NCBI GenBank assembly: GCA_963662175.1
Contig: OY759220.1
Coordinates: 1,984,001 to 2,048,000 of the forward strand
Source: Aradus depressus
Lineage: Eukaryota > Arthropoda > Insecta > Hemiptera > Aradidae
Length of the DNA stretch: 64,000 nt
Direction of reading: 5' to 3'
The position numbers and the translations under genes were made by a program. Of the stretch, positions 25,070 to 37,700 are shown piece after piece. The notes under the pieces are model-generated. The model was given only the letters and a program-made list of their open reading frames with translations. It was not told the DNA's origin and did no database searches. Positions within the stretch are counted from its first letter, which is position 1; each line of letters begins with the position of its first letter.

Positions 25070-25600
25070 TGGACAAGGACTGAAAGATGAAGACGTCAAA
25101 CCCATCAGTAGATCTAGTAAGCGAGCTATTGGGCAGAAACAAGGAAGACTATAGATGAAACTGTTGACTATAGGATGTTCTTAGGGATCAGGGAAAGGTA
25201 GTGAAGAAGCGATGGTTCAACCCAGATTGTGAAAGAGGAATTGAAAGAAGAACTAAGTTTAATGGACTCATAGGATGCGGAAGCTATCGAGGAGTATGCA
25301 GGATAACACCCCGAACGTCGCAGGTGAGAGGTAAGGAAGGAGGTCGTTGGACTTAGGAACGGGGTGATGAGCGTCTGGAAAGAGTACTTTGAAGGACTTC
25401 TGAACCGATTGGCATTCGGCGAAGAGAACAGAGAAGCAGAGCAGAACAAGCGACGGAAATGAGGAGTTGGTCCAAGAACTGGACGAAGTTGTGTTAATGG
25501 CCATCCTGAGGTTCAAGGAGAGGATGATGGCACGCAGATCCACCTCCCCGACCAGTCTCATCTCATAATCTGGGACGAAGAAAAGATCACTGCCCTCATA
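25070..25600 (+). pseudogene. Decayed LINE ORF2 fragment (RTE-like)
   Basis: Conceptual plus-strand translation gives broken pieces such as VWKEYFEGLLN, typical of the spacer before the reverse transcriptase domain of RTE-type and related LINEs. Frames change several times and stops are present. Boundaries are approximate. Confidence 0.4.
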
Positions 25601-27440
25601 TGCCCATCACGCGAAACCAGCGTTATCGCAGCCGAAAAATGTGCTATGTTCCTAGACATCATATTTTTAAATCTATGGGGATCCTACCTCAAGCACTAAT
25701 CCGATTACCGAGGCTGTTTCTGACACTTTGTCTTCTGTGAGATATGGTTGTTAATCCTGGGATATCAGGACTCACCTCCCCCTTTCCAATAATAATTAAA
25801 ATACTATGAATTACCTAATTCCAAGCATTAACGAACATTTAGACAACAAACTAGGCAGATGTACTTCAGTAATTTTCTGTACCAATAAAGAAACAAAGAT
25901 TAATCCCATTACACTCCATACATCATGCCTATTGTACTCAGAGCTTTGTGCTTCGAAAGGGCCTGTTTTTGCCCTTCACCCTTGTTGACGTTGTTATTCG
26001 TAAAAACGCCTCACTTCTCGTGTTTCAGCAATATGGCTTATTCATATGCTGAAGAAACTCACACAAGATAATACTATTTACATTCGTTTTTTTTATTATA
26101 TATTCATAAATTTAAATTTCAAGTGCATTTGTATGTCCCTCTTCCTGTTTTCATATCAATTTAAAATCGTTGTTGCTATTTCTTACTGAAAGTAAGTTTC
26201 AATAGAAGTTCTAAATTTCAAATTATGGGTCGAGGATGAAAAAGGGTAACCACAAGAGAAGGTTTTCTTAGATATGTGCCAGAACTGTCTTTTCTTCCCT
26301 ACCTATCTGTTACAAACAGAAGTATTGATGGGTATGATTGGCGCTCATTATTGCCAGGGGCTGGATCAGGGCACGGATCCCCGCTATCCAAGCTCCCACC
26401 TGCCTTCACCCACCGATCAATGGATCCTGAAAGGCCCAAGATAAACACTCAGCTTAATAACACTTCCATTCTTAAAGAGGCCGAGTTGGTCAGGGGGCGG
26501 AGCACCTACACACCTGTAGTAGTAGTAGCCGGCAGTCTTCGGGTGCTCTTAGTTTCACAATGTATCAGTACTATCGATATTTATTATAAATATTTACTGT
26601 GCCAACATTTTAGTATCGATATATTATTTTTTGGCGTTTCAACAGCCAATATGATATGTTTTTAATATAAAACCATTAAATTGAAAAATGTGTGCCGAGG
26701 CATTCCAGTGCCAGATGTTTTGTTTTATTTGATTTTAGCACAATTGAATGTATATTGTACAAAAATTGCCAATGAGAAAAAATAAAATAATAGTCATTAT
26801 AAAATATATAATTTTCCCTCTCTATAATTCTATAATACTATACTAGTCATGATTATGGTAGCAAGAAGAAAGAAGAATTCCGAATGACACTCCTTTAATG
26901 CCCTTCTTGAAAGCAATAGATACAATAGAAACCATCGTTATTCTATTTAAAATGTTTATGTAAAGGATAAAACAGCCTAATATAAAAGTCGTGTTTCTTA
27001 TATAAAAGCTTTCATTTTTATTTTCTTGGCAGAGCTCCTCGACCAATATCCTATAATTTCTATCGTAATTACTTTAATTTCATACTTTTATTTTTATCAT
27101 AAATTATTTTAGTTATATACTATTTAATGGGGTAAATTTAATTTTAAGGGGTGAAGCCGGGTAACCTCCTAGTATATTATTACAACATTATCTTATATAT
27201 GTTATTATAGACATAATGCACTCAAATGAGAAACATGCAGAAAAACTAACAGATAACCAAAAAAACCGACCGTAGAAGTGTCATTGGATACGTACTGAAA
27301 AACAAAAAAAGTCCTAATGGGGGTTTTCCCGCCATTCATATTGCATGTGAGCTGTTTTTTTTTAGGAGATTTTGAATCTTGTCTCTTTTCTCTTTTACTT
27401 CTTCCCGACCCCCTAGATTCCAAATATGAAAAAAAAAATT
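25601..27440. other. Intron sequence, largely unrecognised
   Basis: No gene is supported. A minus-strand retroposon head (GAAGCCGGGTAACCTCCTAG) is at about 27150-27172. A GC-richer patch at 26330-26550 ends in a short GTA repeat; I do not recognise it. Confidence 0.4.
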
Positions 27441-27795
27441 TGTCTGTGTGTGTCTTTTAACACGATAACTAGATAGAATGATAGAATGAATGTATCGACA
27501 GAAAATTCTATATTTGTGTCCAGGAACCCTTTAATGACGAAACCTATTGTTTTTCAGCCAAATCGACGGAACGGAAGGGGGATTAGGGGGGGGGGGGGGG
27601 CTTTACATAAAACTCTAATAACTGTCGATGTAATTAATTTATCTACACAAAATTTAGTATGAGGATTTAGGAGCCCCTATGTAAGTCAACTGTTGAATAT
27701 TAGCGCCAATGGTTGACTGGTTTTGGTGGTGAAGCGAAAAATTAATTGATTAATTTGTTCTGGGGAAGTACATTGGCGGTGATTCACTGATGACT
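27440..27795 (+). mobile_element. CTTCCCCAG-family MITE, left end lost
   Basis: Carries the family blocks in order: CTGTGTGTGTCTTTTAACAC, GACGAAACCTATTG, CAGCCAAATCG, a G tract (27587-27600), TAATAACTGTCGATGTAAT and the right end CTGGGGAAGTACATTGGCGG. Confidence 0.65.
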
Positions 27796-27831
27796 TTTTC
27801 ATGTGAAAACGGTTATATACTCATATATTAT

Positions 27832-28350
27832 ACTAGCAGTAATACCCGGCGTTGCCCTGGGAACTTTGACTTTTCCCAATATCTCCTATAAGGCTATTCA
27901 GTTCCTCGACAGTACATTCATGATGTTATAATTTTCAATTATTCATACGGAATAAGGCTTATAGTCCTTCAACTCTAGTAACGCTAGCTTTGGAGCTAAA
28001 ACTAATTTATTCAAAAAGATTTCTCATTAATCGTTGCAATGGTTTTCGAGTTACAAAGATTGCGTGAGTGGATGCTGAGATGGACCAGGGATTGATTAAA
28101 AAATAGACCTTAACCTTCCGGTAGATAAAACTTATCTATTCAAAAAGATTCCTCATTAATCATTGCAGTGGTTTTTGAGTTACAAAAATGGATGCTGGGA
28201 TGGACCAGATATTGAGGTACTAATACGCCTATAACCTTCCACAGACGATGACGAACAAATTTAAAAAAAAAATTAATCAAATCCATCAAGCCGTTCGAGA
28301 GTTATAGCGGTACAACGCACAGACATTTTCAGCTTTATATATATATATGA
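27832..28350 (+). mobile_element. Retroposon-like element, array-free copy
   Basis: It starts ACTAGCAGTAATACCCGGCG and shares about 150 bp of head with the five large copies at 45.8-63.5 kb, up to the block AGGCTTATAGTCCTTCAAC. It then has a short body with a roughly 110-bp direct duplication (TTATTCAAAAAGATT) and the tail ACATTTTCAGCTTTATATAT. It lacks the 33-bp and 140-bp arrays. The class is not determined; there is no ORF. Confidence 0.7.
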
Positions 28351-28633
28351 TAATAACTAAGTACTTTATGTACTGTTGTTCATGTACAGTTGGAAGGCTT
28401 CAGGCCAGGCTGGACTTAAACTAAGTCAATAAAGCGAAGCTTCTCGGACGACCCGAGAGGACTTAGGGGACTTTTTAATGTTCTCTCAAAGTCCTTTAAG
28501 TTTATGAGCAAACTTGGACCACCATCTTTACCCAAACAGTGAGGACCACAAGAACAATATGTGCTTTCTAACAGGATCATATTCAAGTTTTAGGTAGATT
28601 GTTGAATATTAGTTCTGTTGTATATTTACACGA

Positions 28634-28930
28634 TAGTCATAAACCGTAAGGCGGAGGTTCATATTGTTTACAGCTAATCTAGTCATAAACCGTAAGGCGG
28701 AGGTTCATATTGTTTACAGCTAATCTAGTCATAAACCGTAAGACGGAGGGTCATATTGTTTACAGCTAATCTAGTCATAAACCGTAAGGCGGAGGTTCAT
28801 ATTGTTTACAGTTAATCTAGTCATAAACCGTAAGGCGGAGGTTCATATTGTTTACAGCTAAACTATATGCATAATCTAGTCATAAACCGTAAGGCGGAGG
28901 TTCATATTGTTTACAGCTAAACTATATGCA
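28634..28930. repeat. 46-bp tandem array
   Basis: Six copies of a 46-bp unit containing CATAAACCGTAAGGCGGAGG. The last two carry an extra 13 bp (AACTATATGCAT), so unit length changed during expansion. Confidence 0.95.
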
Positions 28931-29968
28931 TCAAATTGAAGTTTTGTCTGGCACAATTATCTTTTTGTTCAATCAAAAATTCGTTTCTGATAATATCTTA
29001 TATTCATATATTAATATATTTTATTATTATTAATAATATATTATATTCAAGATATACTGTACAGGAGGCTGAGAGACAATCAGTTCAATTTATATGTCTG
29101 TATCCCTTTTTGTATGTCTGTTTGAGGTTCACGGAAAAACACACAAAGTGTATGCACTAATTTAAAATATAAGCTATGTCTCCACCCCTGTATTTGACTA
29201 CCTAAATGAAGCGTTTTCGCATTTTCCAAATGACTTTTTTTTTCGTCCTTGAACTTGTGACCCTACGTATCCACGGTTCCCCTGTTAAAGTCCTGATTTA
29301 ATTTTCCACTTTACTTTGACCAGCCTAATGACCACGTTATGTACAGCCAACTAGAATATAAACCCAAATGCATCCCCCCTCCTTTAATAAATTAAATTAA
29401 TAGAGATAAATTGAAATTCAATTAACGATGGAGGGGGTTGGAGGTTGTAGAGAGAGACATACTTTTCTGTTTAAAATTCCAGAGCCGTGAGGAGGGTTGA
29501 CAGGTGGGGTGGGGTGGGGGAGGGAAATATAACAGATTAGATTCCTGGTTCTTGTTCCAATTTAATAACCCTGACGGTGGTGGGGGTGTCAATGCAACCC
29601 CCCACTTTAACTACAAAAGTAGCCCTCCCTATAATTTCCTTTTATAACCCAGCCATTTCCTTTCTACCCGCTCCCCGCCTTTCCTTCCGTCCTCCCTTTG
29701 CGTGGATATTCCTTGTGGGGAGGACCACAACAAGAAACAAGAAGAGTGTCCTTCCTAGCATCCTCCCCTTTATTTTCGAACGACCCTCGCTACCTAGATC
29801 TCTACGTAATTTCAGGTTCGCGAATTTACCGTCAGTCAGATAGCATAATTGTTAACAGTATTCAAATTTACAGCTGTTGACGATTTTTGTTAGGGGTCTG
29901 AATTTATTTAATTAATATTTTCTGTTTACCAAATTATTTCCCCATCGATTTAAATTATGCATTATCAG
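28931..29968. other. Intron sequence with a dispersed repeat
   Basis: No gene is seen. The patch at about 29615-29700 (AAGTAGCCCTC, TTTCCTTTTATAA) resembles 30680-30760, so these are two copies of an unidentified repeat on either side of the next LINE fragment. Confidence 0.4.
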
Positions 29969-30540
29969 TGATACTATCAGTCACGGAGATTTCAACTCAA
30001 AGTTGTTCTTCAGAGGAAGAACAACCCAAACTGCTCGTGCGGCGGAGTCGAGACTGCGGAGCACGTGGTCCTCGAATGTCCGCTGTACGACGGGCCTAGT
30101 GTGGAGTTGATATGCGGGACAGGATCGTATCTGGGACTCGACCTACGGCAGCTGGTGACGGAGACCGGCTACCCAATGTTCAGCCGATTTGTCGTCTCCT
30201 GGCGAAGAAAGAAGCAAGCATCATGACCCTGAGCCGGGGAGGCCTGCAGTCGTCCCCGGCGCCCCAACGAACCACAACTAGGGAACGCCCTACATTTATC
30301 CCCAGCTCTCTCGGCGCGCCAACAAAATTAAGGCGCGCTGGGAGTGACTGCTGACCGTTGCAGATGGTCGGCAGCGGTCGCTCCTAGCCCCCCCCCCCGG
30401 ATCTCGGGCTTGGTGCCCCCCTCCCCGGGTCTCTTTTTTGCACCCTGCCCCCCCTCCCTCCCCCCTGCACGCCACCTTTATTATAGCATGTATCTTGTAT
30501 GTTGCAGCGTTAATAATAAATGTTCTCTTTTTTTTTATTG
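29969..30540 (+). mobile_element. R1-clade-like LINE, 5'-truncated copy
   Basis: Positions 29969-30393 match 37580-38003 of the full element closely, including NCSCGGVETAEHVVLECPLY and the CGGCAGCGGTCGCTCCTAGC block in the 3' UTR. The following C-rich tail to about 30540 is less certain. It belongs to the same subfamily as the full copy. Confidence 0.75.
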
Positions 30541-32186
30541 TTCATATCTGGATTCCTAACCATGCCCATAACATTTCTCCTACCGGATCTGAACGTGTAA
30601 AACGACTTTAATATAGATCTTACCCAGAAAAGGTCCATTTTTCCTGGAAATTCCGGTTCTATTGAGAGGAAACCCTCGGGAAAGTAGCCCTCTTCCATTA
30701 ATTTCCTTTCATAATCCTGCCATTTCCCTGCCCGTCCCTCCTTCCTCTTCCTTCCTACCTCGAGCCTCCTTTTCCGAGGTTTCCCTATGATTACCCCCCC
30801 CCCCCCCCCCCCCCCCATCCTCCCCTTGGGTTACCCTGGAATTCTTCTTTGCAACTTATCCCCCCAAAGCTCTTTCCTGGGTCCGACGACCCCTTTAATT
30901 GTTCAGATTTTGCAGATTCTTCTCCTGACTTCTCAGAACTTTGGGGCTCTGGTCATACAAGATTCTTTTTGACTTTTTTTGTTTTCCTTCAACATTTTTT
31001 CCTTTTTTCATAACATTACAAATTCCAATGGCTTTCTTTCAAACAAAAATGCTTATATCACTGCTTATATTTAATTTTCTAAATGGAATTTTGTTTCTTG
31101 AAAACAATTTGATACAAAGTCCAATCAAGAGACTTAGACCTTTCTTGTTATCTCATTCCCAAAAGAAGTATTTCTTAATTTTTCTCTTCGTAAGCCAGAG
31201 TTTAGTCTTCCGTATAATTGTTTATTTTTATTTTTTAAATAAAGGTGGAAAACCGTCTACTAAAACAATTTCTGTCTGTGGACATGATAACTCACGATAG
31301 AAAGCATGTATCGACATGAAATTTTATATGTGTATCCAAAAGTCTCTACGGACTATTAATTTTCAGCCAAATTGGCCGAAGGGAAGGGGGGGGGGGGGGG
31401 GTTAGGAGGATGCCTTATACAAAAACTCTAATAACTGCCGATGTAATGAATGTATCGATACGATATAAGTCTTAACAAGTCCCTAAGTAACCTATTGATT
31501 TTCAGTCAATTTCGTCTTTGGATTAAGGGGGTGAAAAACATGGCTTTTCCCAGTGAAAAATCAACACAGTATATTTGACTGATTACGTAACTTATCTTGT
31601 ACCTCGTACATCTGTTGATTTAAAAACTTTTTTTTCTCATTTAGAGCCTTCTAGAGAAACCAAAAACAAAGTTTGTTCAAGAAAAAAAGAGTTAACTGAT
31701 TATTTTTGTTCTAATCGGATCACTGTCCATGCTATGTAGTATATCTTCAGTTAGTGAAGCCTCCGTCAGGTCTGGCCAAGAAGCTCTGTCCTTCCATAAA
31801 CAGTACTCCTATGTATTTATATATATTTGTGAAATAGACAATATTTTTTTTTAAAACATTCGTTTTTCTTTATATTATTATTAAGTGTTTAACAATTTCT
31901 CTGCGAAAATGTTAAATACCTATTAGTGAGTGTTTGACCTCTGTCTGTCTGCCCCTCGAAAACTGATAAAGCTTTGCACAAAATTAAAAGGTCATATGTA
32001 GACACAGTCATAAATCGATGGGGCCATAATAATAAGAAAAGTAGGATATATTAAGGAAAATCAATACAGTATTTTCAGGTGAAGGTAGAGAGAAAACTTA
32101 CTTTAAATACCATCTATATTTTATTAGTTATTATCTTATTCAAATTATTATCTGCCCAACATAAATTTTAATGCCTTTGTAAAATA
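30541..32186. other. Intron sequence with MITE relic and homopolymer runs
   Basis: A C tract of about 23 bases lies at 30794-30816 and a G tract at 31386-31402. Between about 31265 and 31640 the CTTCCCCAG MITE family is recognisable (GATAACTCACGATAGAA, CAGCCAAATTGGCC, AATAACTGCCGATGTAATG). No gene is seen. Confidence 0.5.
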
Positions 32187-32432
32187 TATAGGTGTATTGC
32201 GAGGGCGCCGGTAGCTCAGTGGTATGCGTGCTTGCCTTCTGAGCTCAAGAACGTGGGTTCGAAACCCGACCGGAGGCTCTTAGTTTATTTTATCTAGAAG
32301 GTAAATAAACTTAAGCATGCCGTCCTTCGGATGGGACGTTAAGCGATGGTCCCGAGCCTGTACTCGTTAAAGACCCCTGCCCTATGTGAATAGAAATTTA
32401 GGACTCCCATAGTAGAGTCGGGTTAATGTCCA

Positions 32433-32782
32433 GATGGTTATGGTTAATGGCTGATGTTTTGGAAAACCTGGAACGCAAATTCCAGGCTGCCATGGAGCGG
32501 ATACACCATTGGATGAGCTCTGTGGGCCTTTCCCTGGCCATCCACAAGACGGATGCCGTACTCTTCACCGGGAGGAAGGCCAGAACCAACATCTCACTGA
32601 CCTTCCAGGGTTATACCATCGAGACCCAACCGGCAATCAGGTACCTGGGAGTAATGCTGGATCAGAGGCTCACTTTTAGGGAGAACCTCAGATACGTGGG
32701 AGCGAAGGCCGCCAGGACATCGGCGGCGATTTCGAAAATTCTGCCCAACGTCGGTGGCCCAAGGCAGAGCAGGAGAAGACTG
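32433..32782 (+). pseudogene. Middle-layer LINE ORF2, left part
   Basis: An open frame encodes LMADVLENLERKFQAAMERI, then the thumb-side motif IRYLGVMLD that follows the catalytic motifs of LINE reverse transcriptase. The palm domain with the catalytic aspartates is missing through 5' truncation. The frame ends inside GPRQSRRRL, where the inner LINE is inserted, and resumes at 38132. Confidence 0.8.
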
Positions 32783-33108
32783 GTCGTACCGTCCGTGCAG
32801 CCGAGGAGAGAGGACACACCAGTGCCCGCTCCGCATGTTGTATTTAGTGATAGTGGTTAATAGTGAAATTAGGTCTTCTGACACAACGGTACCCGGGTAC
32901 CCCATCACAGGAACCTTCCCCATAAATTTCAGGGAAATCCGACGAGGCGTTCTCGAGTAATCCGTGAGTAAAGCAATAGCAATTTTTAGTTTAACGTGGC
33001 TGAGATAGAGGCACGAGGCAAGGTCAGCCGCTTGGAGGGGATACCAAGCCCCGCCTACTCGCCCACCACCCACCCACCTAGTCAGTCCTAAGCAGGACTC
33101 CGCTGCCG

Positions 33109-34747
33109 ATGGACTCGACGCCGGTTGCAGCGGGATCCAACGACGAGTCGCGGGGAAAGAAGAAGGTGCACCGGACAGAGCGGCAAAGGGATGTCGAGGC
33201 TCTGGCTATAAAAGATGTTTTCAAGCCGGCCCGGACATTGGCCAGGTCCCCTCCGCCCCCGTCTTCTCTTCCGTCTCTTCCATCCCTCCCCCCCCCCCCC
33301 CCCCCCCCCCCCACCCGAAAGGAGGCATTCGGTCCCGCAGATGCAGCCGGCCGGAACCGCGACGCCAGCAAAGAGGAACGCCACGCAATCCGAGGGGGGA
33401 AAGGTTAGTGGACCCAGCCGAGTGGACAAGGGTGAACCTCCCCCCCCCCGCAGCAGCCCACCGAGCGGTTTTTCTCCCCCTCCCCCTGTCTGGGGACCCC
33501 GATCCAGCCGGGGAAGAAGAGAGCTCGGACGTCCCCGGGGGCGGGGGAGGAGGAGCTGGTGGACGCGTCCCTGGCGGAGGCTTACGGCATCCAGAGGTCC
33601 ATCGCCGATACCATACACAAACATCACAAACTAAGCAAAGCAAGCCAGGACATCGTTGACCGTGGGGTCCAGGGCTTGCTGGATATGTTGGTGTCGGCGA
33701 CCATCGGGAGGCTGGAGGCCGAGGCTAGGGAGAGAGCTGCAATGGGGATGATGAGGGAGTTCCGGCCGGATGTCCTGGCGGAGGCCATCGCTGCCAGGCT
33801 CCGGGGTCAGGGTCAACCAAGCAAGAACCCTTCCACCGCCTGGGACGTGGTCGGTGGTGGTGGGGAGGAAGGGGCAGAAGAAGAGGAAGAGGAGTGGGGC
33901 GCCCACAGCCCCGGTCCCGGCGGCGGCCCCTGTGGCCCCCGAGAAACATAGAAGCAAGCAGGACGTCCTTCGGCAACTAGCAGAGACCACGGCCACGGAA
34001 GCGAAGAGGAAGCCGAAAGTCTTCGTGGCTATGGTCGAACTCAAGAAGGGGAGCGAGACCCGGAAGCTGGAGGACGCCCTGGACACGGTGAACCCGAGGG
34101 AGCTCGGGATAAATATTAGGTCCAGCAAACCCGCCAGGAGAGGGGGGATTCTCCTGGAGGTTTCCTCCGCTGACGAGCTCGGGGCACTCAAGGACAATCC
34201 AAAGCTCCAAGAGGCGGGCCTTAAGGCGGAGGCGCTCCAAAGAAGGAGCCCACGCCTAGTTGTGTTTGATGTGCCTTCGGGCTGGTCGGGGTAGGACTTC
34301 TCCGAGAGGTTTCGAGCCCAATACCCCGATCTCACCCCCCCCCCCCCCCCCCCCACAGCAATATATAAAAAGGGCCCCAAGGGCAGATCGACGGTTCATT
34401 GGGTCGTCGAGGTGACCCCAGAGACGAGGAGGGCTCTCATCAGCGCCGGAAGGATCACCCTAGGGTGGTACTCATGTAGAGTCCGAGACTGCCTGGATGT
34501 CTCGAGGTGCTGGCGCTGCCAGGTCTTTGGCCACGTCGAAAAGTCGTGCAACCGACCCAGGGTGTGCGCGAGGTGTTCGGAGGAAGGGCACGACAGGGCC
34601 AGTTGTCCGAATAAGTCTAAGCCGCCGAAGTGTAGTAACTGCGGCACACGGGGCTCCCGCGTCGCTCACCAGGCGGACATCGAGACCTGCCCGTCATATA
34701 TCCGTGCGTTAGAGTTGTTGGCCTCACGCACTGATTATGGCGAATAG
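33109..34747 (+). pseudogene. LINE ORF1 (zinc-knuckle nucleic-acid-binding protein), frameshifted
   Basis: The frame starts MDSTPVAAGSNDESRGKKK and runs into a proline-rich stretch at a C tract (about 33291-33312). Coding similarity continues in other frames: EELVDASLAEAYGIQRSIAD, then VGRKGQKKRKRSGAP, then a region ending DVPSGWSG. A TAG at 34292 and a second C tract (about 34337-34354) follow. The last frame carries CWRCQVFGHVEKSC and CARCSEEGHDRASC, both CX2CX4HX4C, plus a third knuckle starting CSNC. It ends at TAG 34745-34747. ORF1 proteins package the LINE RNA. At least four shifts are needed, most at G or C runs. Confidence 0.8.
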
Positions 34748-37700
34748 GATGCGCGGGGGCCTCCGTTTGTGGCAGCACAACATGAATAGGCGCAGGATTG
34801 TGGCTGATGAGGTGCGTCAACTAGTGTCATCGGTGGGCGTCCAGGTGCTAGCTCTCCAGGAACCCTACTGCGTTAGAGGCAGCGTGGCAGGCCTAGGTAC
34901 TGGCCACAAAATTATTACTGGCGCACGGAGCGACGAACGGCCAATGGCCGCAATCGTCGTGACCGGCCCCCAGGTGGATGTGATGGCGCTCCACCATCTC
35001 TCCACCAGCCATATAGTTGTGGCCTGTATCAGGCACGCCAACGCAAGCTGCTACGTGATCAGCGGATACTTCCCGCCGTCTGAGAACATATTACGACAGG
35101 TGGGCCACCTGGACCAAGTACTGGACTCCCTCTCGGGGCGCAATGTCATAGTTCTGGCGGACGTCAACTCCTGGTCAGTCTCCTGGGGATCGGTTCGCAC
35201 CGACCACCGGGGCGACAGGCTATTGGATTTGATCGCCCGCCATGACCTGTGCATAGTCAATGACCCACTTTCTCCGCCCACATTCCACGGTTCCAATGGA
35301 GTGTCCCATGTTGACGTCACGCTGGTGTCGAGCGGACTATTCCGGGCTGTGGGCAGCTGGAGCGTCCGAGAGATCACATCTAGCGACCATAGTGTACTGG
35401 ATGTTCTGCTCTTTAACGCCCATCTTCCCGCAGTCCGGCCTAGAGACCCGCAAGGCCATCTCCGACGCTTTCGTGACCGCCGTTGCCGCCTACTCCTGCG
35501 ACGATCAGTGGGAGGGTCTCAGGAGTTCTGAACCGGTTGGCCAGATTGAGGATGGGGTCGGCAGGCTCAGTAGTATACTACTTCGAGCTGCCGATGAGAC
35601 CATCCCCAAGAAGGTAAACCGGATCAGGAAGGTACCCTGGTGGAGTGAGGATCTTACCCTCGCCAAGAAGGCTGTATATCGTGCCAGGAGGAGGTTTCAG
35701 CGGTGCCAAAACCAAAACCCACTCCAGAGGGTAATACGGAGGGAGGAGTACCGGCAGCTTAGCAAGGCTTATGGTAGAAGAGTCGAGACCGCGAAGAAGG
35801 AGAGCTGGAGGAAGTTCGTTGAAGACGAGAGCAGCAAAAACCCGTGGGGAATCCCTTACCGTGTCGCCGCCGGAAGGCTAAGGCCGGTCGCCCCGGTGGC
35901 CTCCATCAGGGTTGGCAACCAGTATGCCATGTCCCTGGAGGAGGCTGGCGGGATGTACTTGAGGGAGGCCTTCCCGGAGGACGACCCGGCGGAGGATTCA
36001 CCCAGCCAACGAGACATCAGGAACGCTGCCCGTACTTGGCCGGATACGGGGAACGCACCTGATTGGGACGAGATTGACCTGAGCTTGGCGGTTGGGAGGC
36101 AGAAGAGTGGCGGCGCCCCTGAGAGCGATCTCATAGACGCCGCTATAATCAAGAAAGCCTTCCCGGCCATCAAGTCGGATCTCTTACTACTGTATAACTC
36201 CTGCCTTAGGAGGGGCCACTTCCCTAGGACTTGGAAACGAGCACTCGTGTGTACGTTTGTTAAGCCTGGTGATAGGGACCTTTCCCTGGCAGGTAGCCAC
36301 AGACCAATCAGCCTGCTCCCCGTATTCGGTAAAGTATTGGAGACTCTTATCTTCAATGGAATTCGGGCCCAGGTACATGCTTTTGTATCCCACAGGCAGT
36401 TCGGTGGCTTGAGGGGCAGATCCGCCGAAGATGATGCTGAGGGCGGATGTGGAGAATGACCGTGGAAAATATGCCCTGTGTGTCTTCTTTGACATCGCGT
36501 CGGCCTTCGACTGCGCCTGGTGGCCTGCCATCCTCACGCGACTGCGGGCTGTGGGACTGCCTGGGAATGTGTTTGGGTTGATATCCAGCTTCCTCAGCGA
36601 TCGATCTGCGACCATGAGTCAGCTATACGCTAGCACTACAGTGGACGTCACTGGAGGCTGTCCTCAGGGCTCGGTCCTCGGACCGATACTTTGGGCCATA
36701 CTCTTTGACGGACTGCTCCGTGATCTCGAGGGCCGTGGATATGAGGCAATCGCCTACGTCGACGACCTCGTTGTTACGGTGCACGCTGATAGTCGAGCTG
36801 CTCTAACCCTTCGCGCCCAAGCCGCCATTGACGATATAGACAACTGGTGCTGCGCCAACAAACTGGCTCTCTCACCTAGCAAGACCTCGGCTTTGCTGAT
36901 GAGAGGGAGAACCGACGCCCGATACCCCCTGGTAATCAAAATCCACGGACGCCGCATTGAGAGCCCGGCAACGGTCACTTATCTCGGAGTGCGGATCGGG
37001 CCGGGCCTCAACGTGACGCCCCACGTTGTTGCCATTAAAGAAAGGACTACCGCCACTTTCAACGCTTTGAGCTGCCTAGCCCGCGCGACGTGGGGCCTCG
37101 GCTATTCTGCGTGTAGAATCATCTACACTGGAGTATTCGAGGCTGTAGCAAGGTACGCCGCTGCTGGGTGGTGGCATCGTCCCACGAAGCGGCGACGCGT
37201 TATCCTTGTGCAAGCCCAGAGAGCAGCCCTTTTAAGGGTTACAAAGGCCTATCGTACTGTCTCTACGGCTGCGCTACAGGTGCTGGCAGGAGCTCCGCCC
37301 GTAGACAGTCTTGGACGGGGCTGTCGCCTCGTACTATTGTAGACGCAATTTGCCCTTAGGAGCAGATATAGATGAGCCTTTACGTCTAGCCCTGGAGGAA
37401 GAGATGCGCGGACAGTCCAGACCGGAGCGTTGCAGGGACATAGTCCAGGAATGGATAGTGGAGAAATGGCAACAGCGGTGGTCACGATCATCGGATGGCC
37501 GAACGACCTACGCATATTTACCGGAAATCCGGGTACGTCTGGACTCTACTTGGATACTGCCTGACCACTGGATGTCCCAGATACTATCAGGTCAAGGAGA
37601 TTTCAACTCCAAGCTGTTCTTCTTTAAGAGGAAGAACAACCCGAACTGCTCGTGCGGCGGGGTCGAGACTGCGGAGCACGTGGTCCTCGAGTGTCCGCTG

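Noticed and set aside
1118..32290. tRNA genes at the A-box/B-box matches
   Set aside because: The tRNA-like heads are always followed by the same SINE body, are mutated in stems, and occur as dispersed copies with target-site duplications. They are SINE promoters, not functional tRNA genes.
33078..34380. Long minus-strand and alternate-frame ORFs rich in Gly, Arg and Pro
   Set aside because: They are shadows of the GC-rich LINE ORF1; the frame with zinc knuckles and similarity is on the plus strand.
35856..36615. Minus-strand ORFs of 140-166 codons opposite LINE ORF2
   Set aside because: They lie opposite well-supported reverse transcriptase coding sequence and carry no recognisable motif.
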